Shown: positions 7,309 to 11,205 of the stretch, piece after piece
Layout: each line of letters begins with the position of its first letter
How positions within the stretch are numbered: the stretch's first letter is position 1
Source of the DNA: an uncultured Eubacterium sp.
Lineage (GTDB): Bacteria > Bacillota > Clostridia > Lachnospirales > Lachnospiraceae
Direction: 5' to 3'
NCBI GenBank assembly: GCA_910586045.1
Contig: CAJUIH010000009.1
Coordinates: forward strand, 41,011-52,215
DNA: 11,205 nucleotides
Notes under the pieces: generated by a model
What the model saw: the letters and a program-made list of their open reading frames with translations, nothing else
The model's database searches: none
What the model was told of the DNA's origin: nothing
Made by a program: the position numbers and the translations under genes

Positions 7309-8433
7309 TTAAATCTTAATCAGTTCATATTGATCCGAACCCAGCCCGATTTTTACCGCATGTGCAATGCAGGATCTCCATTCCGTATCCGGATGCGTCA
7401 TATGGAAATGGTCATGCCCCTGTCCATGTGACGCGTCATGATTCAAATTTTCACTCAATACGCTTCCCTCAATCACCGGCATTTGATTGACAGCATCCGC
7501 ACAGGCCTGATCCAAAGCCACCGGGTCAAAAGAAGCAAACATCCCAACATCCGGAATAATCGGGATATCATTTTCCGGATGGCAATCACAGTTTGGCGAT
7601 ACGTCGCAAATCAGCGAAACATGGAAATGCGGACGGCCTTTACATACCGCGAGACTGTACTCCGCCATTTTGCAGTTCAAACGCTGCACCGAAGATCCGG
7701 ACTGCGGCTGGATCACGTCTTTCGGACAAACGGCCAGACACCTGCCGCATCCGACACATTTATTCTGGTCAATATGCGCTTTTTTATTCTCAATCACAGG
7801 CGCCCCATGCGCACAAATCCGAAAACAGCTTCCGCACCCGATACATCCCTCCGGATCCAACACCTGCGGCTTTCCATCGTTATGCATTTCCATCTTTCCC
7901 GCCCTGGAACCGCATCCCATACCGATATTCTTCAACGCGCCGCCAAATCCCGCCATCTCATGGCCTTTAAAATGCGTCAATGTCAAAAATATATCCGCAT
8001 CCATAATCGCGGAACCGATCTTCGCTTCCTTTACATATTCGCCGTCAATCGGCACAATCGTCTCGTCCGTGCCTTTCAGCCCGTCTCCGATCAATACGTG
8101 ACAGCCCGTCGCATAAGGGGAAAACCCGTTTAAATATGCCGTTTCCAAATGATCCAGCGCATTTTTTCTGCTCCCTACGTATAACGTATTGCAGTCTGTC
8201 AAATATGGCTTTCCGCCGCATTCTTTGACAAGGTCCGCCATAACTTTTGCGTAATTCGGCCGTAAAAACGCCAGGTTGCCGTATTCGCCGAAATGAATTT
8301 TAATGGCCGTATATTTATCCTTAAAATCCATTTCTTTCATCCCCGCGGTAATCATAAGCCTGCGCAGTTTCTGCAGTAAATTTTCAGCCATGGTTGCTTT
8401 AAATGAAGTGTAGTATACTTTTGATTTTTCCAT
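7309..8433 (-). CDS. DUF362 protein with two [4Fe-4S] ferredoxin clusters and a His-rich segment
   Basis: This 374-aa cytosolic protein has a DUF362 domain (PF04015) interrupted by a bacterial 2x[4Fe-4S] ferredoxin module. DUF362 signatures are KIHFGEYGNLAFLRP (45-59), LTHFKGHEMAGFGGALKNIGMGCGSRAGK (152-180) and PDVGMFASFDPVALDQA (294-310). Cluster ligands are C197/C200/C203/C207 and C226/C229/C232/C236 (the latter followed by Pro). Extra potential metal ligands are C276, C282, C284 and H285, and a His cluster at 332-347 (H332, H336, H340, H342, H344, H347). DUF362 proteins of this type are thought to be electron carriers or redox enzymes, but no reaction is settled. It is the first gene of the operon, with AAGGAG eight bases before the ATG and a promoter at about 8529-8537. 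The two clusters suggest electron transfer to or from an unidentified partner. Confidence 0.92.
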   Translation of the reverse strand: MEKSKVYYTSFKATMAENLLQKLRRLMITAGMKEMDFKDKYTAIKIHFGEYGNLAFLRPNYAKVMADLVKECGGKPYLTDCNTLYVGSRKNALDHLETAYLNGFSPYATGCHVLIGDGLKGTDETIVPIDGEYVKEAKIGSAIMDADIFLTLTHFKGHEMAGFGGALKNIGMGCGSRAGKMEMHNDGKPQVLDPEGCIGCGSCFRICAHGAPVIENKKAHIDQNKCVGCGRCLAVCPKDVIQPQSGSSVQRLNCKMAEYSLAVCKGRPHFHVSLICDVSPNCDCHPENDIPIIPDVGMFASFDPVALDQACADAVNQMPVIEGSVLSENLNHDASHGQGHDHFHMTHPDTEWRSCIAHAVKIGLGSDQYELIKI

Positions 8434-8528
8434 TTCGTGATCTCCTTTTTCCCGTTGTGTAGACCTATTTTAATTGGTTTTTGATTAAAAATTCCAGGAT
8501 CGGTTCATTTTTCCACTTATAACGATTT

Positions 8529-8537
8529 ATTCTACCA
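8529..8537 (-). promoter_or_regulatory. Extended -10 promoter of the five-gene operon
   Basis: On the minus strand TGG-TAGAAT (8537-8529) gives an extended -10 with 5 of 6 matches. The upstream -35 is poor (TTTTGT at a 17-nt spacing), as tolerated with TGn-type promoters. Transcription would start near 8522 with a leader of about 90 nt before the DUF362 ATG. Confidence 0.55.
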
Positions 8538-8656
8538 TATTTTTATTCTTTACAAAACCATTTCGGGCAAGAAATATTATAAATCTTTTGTAAATTTATC
8601 TTTTTCGGCAGGATTCGCCAGCTGCACAGGCAGATGGACGCACCGGAAAGACCAAG

Positions 8657-8685
8657 TTGAACTGCGCCGCAATCATTGCTATAAT
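8657..8685 (+). promoter_or_regulatory. Sigma-A promoter of the AAA-ATPase gene
   Basis: TTGAAC (8657-8662, 4 of 6), a 17-nt spacer and a perfect TATAAT (8680-8685), preceded by TGC as an extended -10. Expected transcription start is near 8692, giving a leader of about 55 nt before the ATG at 8746. Confidence 0.8.
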
Positions 8686-8745
8686 AAGCATACAGCATGA
8701 AAATCGGTTCTGGAAAACAGAATGGCTTGATAAAGGAGTTGCTAG

Positions 8746-10320
8746 ATGGAACGATATTTTAATACAGAAGGCTGCTGCAGACCGTCTGAACATTATATGG
8801 TAAAATTAACAAACCGGTTAGAACAAATCAAACAACGTTATATAGACCGCGGGAAATATTTTATCATCAACCGGGGCAGGCAGTACGGAAAAACCACAAC
8901 GTTGAAAGCATTGGCAGTGTACCTAAAGCCTGACTATTTGGTTCTTCCGATGGATTTTCAAATGATAAGTACACAAAATTTTGCAAGTGAACAAGCATTT
9001 GCAACAGCGTTTCTAAAATATATGGATGAATTGATCCCCGCAGATAATAATTCAAAAAATATGTTTGGCGTGCCTAAAAGGCAGGAGGGATTTTCCATGG
9101 ATGCCCTGTTCCGCTGGCTAAGCAGATTTTGCGGGGCAGCAGAAAAACCGGTTGTTTTAATGATTGACGAAGTGGACAGCGCGTCAAATAACCAAGTATT
9201 TCTTGATTTTCTGTCACAACTGCGGGGATATTATCTAAACCGGGATAATCGTCCCATATTTCATTCCGTTATTCTTGCAGGTGTATATGACATTAAAAAT
9301 TTAAATTTAAAGCTGCGGCCCCAATCAGAACACCAGTATAACAGCCCCTGGAATATTGCAGCCAAGTTTACTATTGATATGAACTTTTCGGCCTGTCAGA
9401 TTGCGGATATGCTGGAAGAATATAAAAGGGACCGGCAGATTTCGATTGATGTGGATATGGCTTCTGAAGAGATCTTCCAATACACATCCGGTTATCCATA
9501 TCTTGTGTCTGCAATATGTAAATATCTGGATGAAGAAATCGCTGCAAAAAAAGGATGTCAGAAGAGGGCGGAAGGATGGACAAGAAAAGGAATTATAGAT
9601 GCCGTAAAACTTCTGCTGAATGAAAATTCCCCGTTGTTTGGAAGCATGATCCGGAATCTCGATGAATATCCGGAATTAAAACAAATGTTATACGCCATGT
9701 TATTTCAGGGTAAGCGGGTGGTATATAATCCAGACCATAAAATAATAGAACTCGCATGCATGTTCGGTTATGTTGTGCATAGAAACGGAGATGTCCAAGT
9801 AGCAAACCGTATTTTTGAGACACGCCTGTATAACTTTTTCCTGTCTGAGGAAGAACTTGCAAGTGCAATGAGTAATGCTGCCAAACTAGACAGCGCCCAG
9901 TTTATTTCCAATGGAAAACTTGACATGAATCGGGTGCTGGAAAAGTTTGTGGAAGATTTTACAGACATTTACGGGGAAAATGATGCGAATTTTGTAGAAG
10001 ATTATGGACGGAAATTTTTCTTATTGTATCTGAAACCGATTATAAATGGAACGGGTAATTATTATATTGAGGCACAGACCAGGGATTCCAGGCGTACGGA
10101 CGTAATTGTAGATTATCTTGGAGAACGTTTTGTGGTAGAAATGAAGATTTGGCGTGGTAATGAATATCATGAAAAAGGAGAACGGCAGCTTATGGAGTAT
10201 CTTGATTATTTCCATCAAAAGAAAGGCTATTTATTGAGTTTTAACTTTAATAAGAAAAAAAAGCTAGGTGTAAAAACAATGATACTTGGGGATAAGATAA
10301 TTGTAGAAGCGGTTGTGTAA
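8746..10320 (+). CDS. AAA-like ATPase with C-terminal PD-(D/E)XK nuclease domain
   Basis: This 524-aa protein has an N-terminal P-loop ATPase and a C-terminal restriction-like nuclease fold. The P loop is NRGRQYGKTTTL (42-53; K49, T50) and Walker B is VVLMIDEVD (136-144; D141, E142). A winged-helix-like middle spans about 240-370. The nuclease core carries E442, D452, then E465-M-K467 in FVVEMKIW, and Q481/Y485 in QLMEYLDYF, which is the D...ExK...QxxxY pattern of an active PDDEXK_9-type domain. No membrane segment is seen. It starts at ATG 8746, with AAAGGAG seven bases upstream and its own promoter. Such AAA-like/PD-(D/E)XK proteins occur in many copies in gut Clostridia and Bacteroidetes; their role is unknown, with defence or mobile-DNA links proposed by analogy only. 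It appears intact, unlike the related wreck downstream. It looks AT-richer than the operon genes, which fits acquisition. Confidence 0.88.
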   Translation: MERYFNTEGCCRPSEHYMVKLTNRLEQIKQRYIDRGKYFIINRGRQYGKTTTLKALAVYLKPDYLVLPMDFQMISTQNFASEQAFATAFLKYMDELIPADNNSKNMFGVPKRQEGFSMDALFRWLSRFCGAAEKPVVLMIDEVDSASNNQVFLDFLSQLRGYYLNRDNRPIFHSVILAGVYDIKNLNLKLRPQSEHQYNSPWNIAAKFTIDMNFSACQIADMLEEYKRDRQISIDVDMASEEIFQYTSGYPYLVSAICKYLDEEIAAKKGCQKRAEGWTRKGIIDAVKLLLNENSPLFGSMIRNLDEYPELKQMLYAMLFQGKRVVYNPDHKIIELACMFGYVVHRNGDVQVANRIFETRLYNFFLSEEELASAMSNAAKLDSAQFISNGKLDMNRVLEKFVEDFTDIYGENDANFVEDYGRKFFLLYLKPIINGTGNYYIEAQTRDSRRTDVIVDYLGERFVVEMKIWRGNEYHEKGERQLMEYLDYFHQKKGYLLSFNFNKKKKLGVKTMILGDKIIVEAVV

Positions 10321-10374
10321 TTCGCTAATGCATGTGCTAACGCGTATATGAAATAAAAAAATCGGAGGTATTTT

Positions 10375-11165
10375 ATGCCGCGTACTGTTGGAATAGGGAT
10401 TCAAAAAACCAGAAATATATCGATTTGCAGGGAACCTATCCGGTGATTAATCTTTCATTTTCGAATGTAAAAGAAAAAAACTATGAAAATGCCAAAAAAA
10501 AGATGAATGAGATATTGGTTGATCTATATGTAAAAAATATTTTTCATAAAACAGTTCCTTGCTTACAGATAAGGAAATCGCATATTTTGACCGGATTTCT
10601 GTGGATATGGATGACAGCACAGCATCCTTGGCCCTGCACCGGCTGTCGGATTTTTTGTGCCATTATTATGGAAAAAAGGTCATTATCCTTTTGGATGAAT
10701 ATGATACGCCCATGCTGGAAGCTTATGTGAGGGGTTATTGGGAAGAATTGGGTCACATCCACTTCCGCAAAATATGCGGAATCTTTTGGATTTTCAGAAA
10801 CAGAGGTCTTTGATGCTTTAGATGAATATGGAATGTCAAATCAAAAAGAAAAGGTAAAGTATTGGTATGATGGTTTTACTTTTGGAGGAAAATCAGATAT
10901 TTATAATCCATGGTCTGTAGTCAATTTCCTTGACAAAGGAAATTTCAGCTCCTATTGGGCGAATACCAGTTCCAACAGCCTGCCCGCAAAGATGATTCGT
11001 GAGGGCAGTTCAGAGGTCAAAATGGTGATGGAAAATTTATTAAAAGGCGGCAGCTTTTGTACAGAAATTGATGAACAGATTGTCTTTAACCAGTTGGACC
11101 GGACAGCGGACATGATAAAAGAATACGGATTTGCCTTTGAAGGAAAAAAGGTATTGATTGGTTAA
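10375..11165 (+). pseudogene. Broken AAA-ATPase_like/PDDEXK_9 family gene with serial internal deletions
   Basis: GGAGG lies six bases before ATG 10375, which opens the family's usual MPRTVGIGIQ start. At about 10404 the frame breaks and resumes in another frame as KNQKYIDLQGTYPVINLSF, so the P-loop segment is gone. A second break near 10540-10557 moves to a third frame reading LTDKEIAYFDRISVDM and then KKVIILLDEYDTPM (a Walker B-like strand). A third break near 10750 resumes at TSTSAKYAESFGF (10755) and runs through YWYDGFTFGGKSDIYNPWSV and YWANTSSNSLPAKMIREG. At about 11101 NQLD is joined in frame directly to RTADMIKEYGFAFEGKKVLIG and the stop, so the nuclease domain is missing too. About 260 codons remain, roughly half of a full member by recall of the family. 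It is surely inactive as an ATPase-nuclease; the in-frame 3' part is an open frame but has no RBS of its own that I can see. Confidence 0.85.
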
Positions 11166-11205
11166 AGGATTTGGTTGTTTTGATAGAAAGAAAGGCATCT
11201 AAGCT

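Larger units (their letters stand above)
8434..8745. other. Divergent intergenic regulatory region
   Basis: This 312-nt AT-rich gap separates the minus-strand operon from the plus-strand AAA-ATPase gene. It holds both promoters, both strong RBSs (AAGGAG at 8447-8442 minus; AAAGGAG at 8732-8738 plus) and an AT-rich inverted repeat, ATTTTAAT at 8467-8474 against ATTAAAAAT at 8484-8492. That repeat lies in the DUF362 leader. A second perfect TATAAT on the minus strand (8581-8576) has no fitting -35. I see no gene, tRNA or riboswitch fold here. Confidence 0.7.

Noticed and set aside
7438..8133. 231-aa plus-strand frame (and 7593-7970, 7670-8101)
   Set aside because: Antisense to the DUF362-ferredoxin gene, whose cysteine motifs and family signatures are unmistakable; the shadow has no domain or RBS.
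8596..8793. 65-aa minus-strand frame across the AAA gene start
   Set aside because: It lacks an RBS, overlaps a strong plus-strand promoter and start, and has no recognisable protein character.
10321..10374. Terminator after the AAA-ATPase gene
   Set aside because: The stretch has a partial repeat (gctaatgca / gctaacgcg) and an A-run, but no GC-rich stem followed by T's on the plus strand.

Overview
The window looks like a chromosomal stretch from a Bacillota/Clostridia bacterium, most likely a Lachnospiraceae-type gut anaerobe. This is inferred from strong AGGAGG-type ribosome binding sites, sigma-A-type promoters with 17-nt spacers, tightly packed genes, oxygen-sensitive Fe-S proteins, and families typical of that group (DUF362-ferredoxin protein, YbhJ-like aconitase-family hydratase, AAA-ATPase/PD-(D/E)XK proteins). 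No rRNA, tRNA, CRISPR array or insertion sequence was seen.

Layout. From 8433 down to 1 every gene is on the minus strand. In transcription order: a DUF362/2x[4Fe-4S] ferredoxin protein (8433-7309), a divergent PurM/AIR-synthase paralogue (about 7234-6227), a coiled-coil, DivIVA-like acidic protein (6192-5167), an aconitase-superfamily hydratase (5170-2885) and an AI-2E/PerM-family membrane protein (2868-1561). Gaps of 16 to about 75 nt and a 4-nt ATGA overlap make these five genes a probable operon, read from a promoter with an extended -10 near 8529-8537. A sixth gene, an N-terminal TPR protein that runs off the left edge (1439 to 1), has its own good promoter at 1523-1551. Its last visible codons are an in-frame 9-bp tandem repeat encoding (Arg-Thr/Ile-Asp)n.

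On the plus strand, divergent from the operon, a well-formed promoter (TTGAAC-17-TATAAT, 8657-8685) drives a 524-aa AAA ATPase with an apparently intact C-terminal PD-(D/E)XK nuclease motif (8746-10320). After 54 nt lies the wreck of a distantly related gene (10375-11165), of the AAA-ATPase_like/PDDEXK_9 type. It keeps its RBS, its start and its terminal residues, but has lost the Walker A region, a central block and the nuclease domain through several internal deletions and frameshifts.

How the genes may work together. The five-gene operon has no purine-synthesis genes beside the PurM-like gene and no citrate synthase or isocitrate dehydrogenase beside the hydratase, so neither is clearly doing its textbook job here. 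The main points to pursue are: (1) the PurM-like protein has degenerate substrate-loop motifs and a possible frameshifted N-terminus (a 31-codon open frame at 7283-7188); (2) the conserved-looking but functionally unassigned operon; (3) the in-frame minisatellite in the TPR protein; and (4) an intact AAA-nuclease beside a serially deleted relative.
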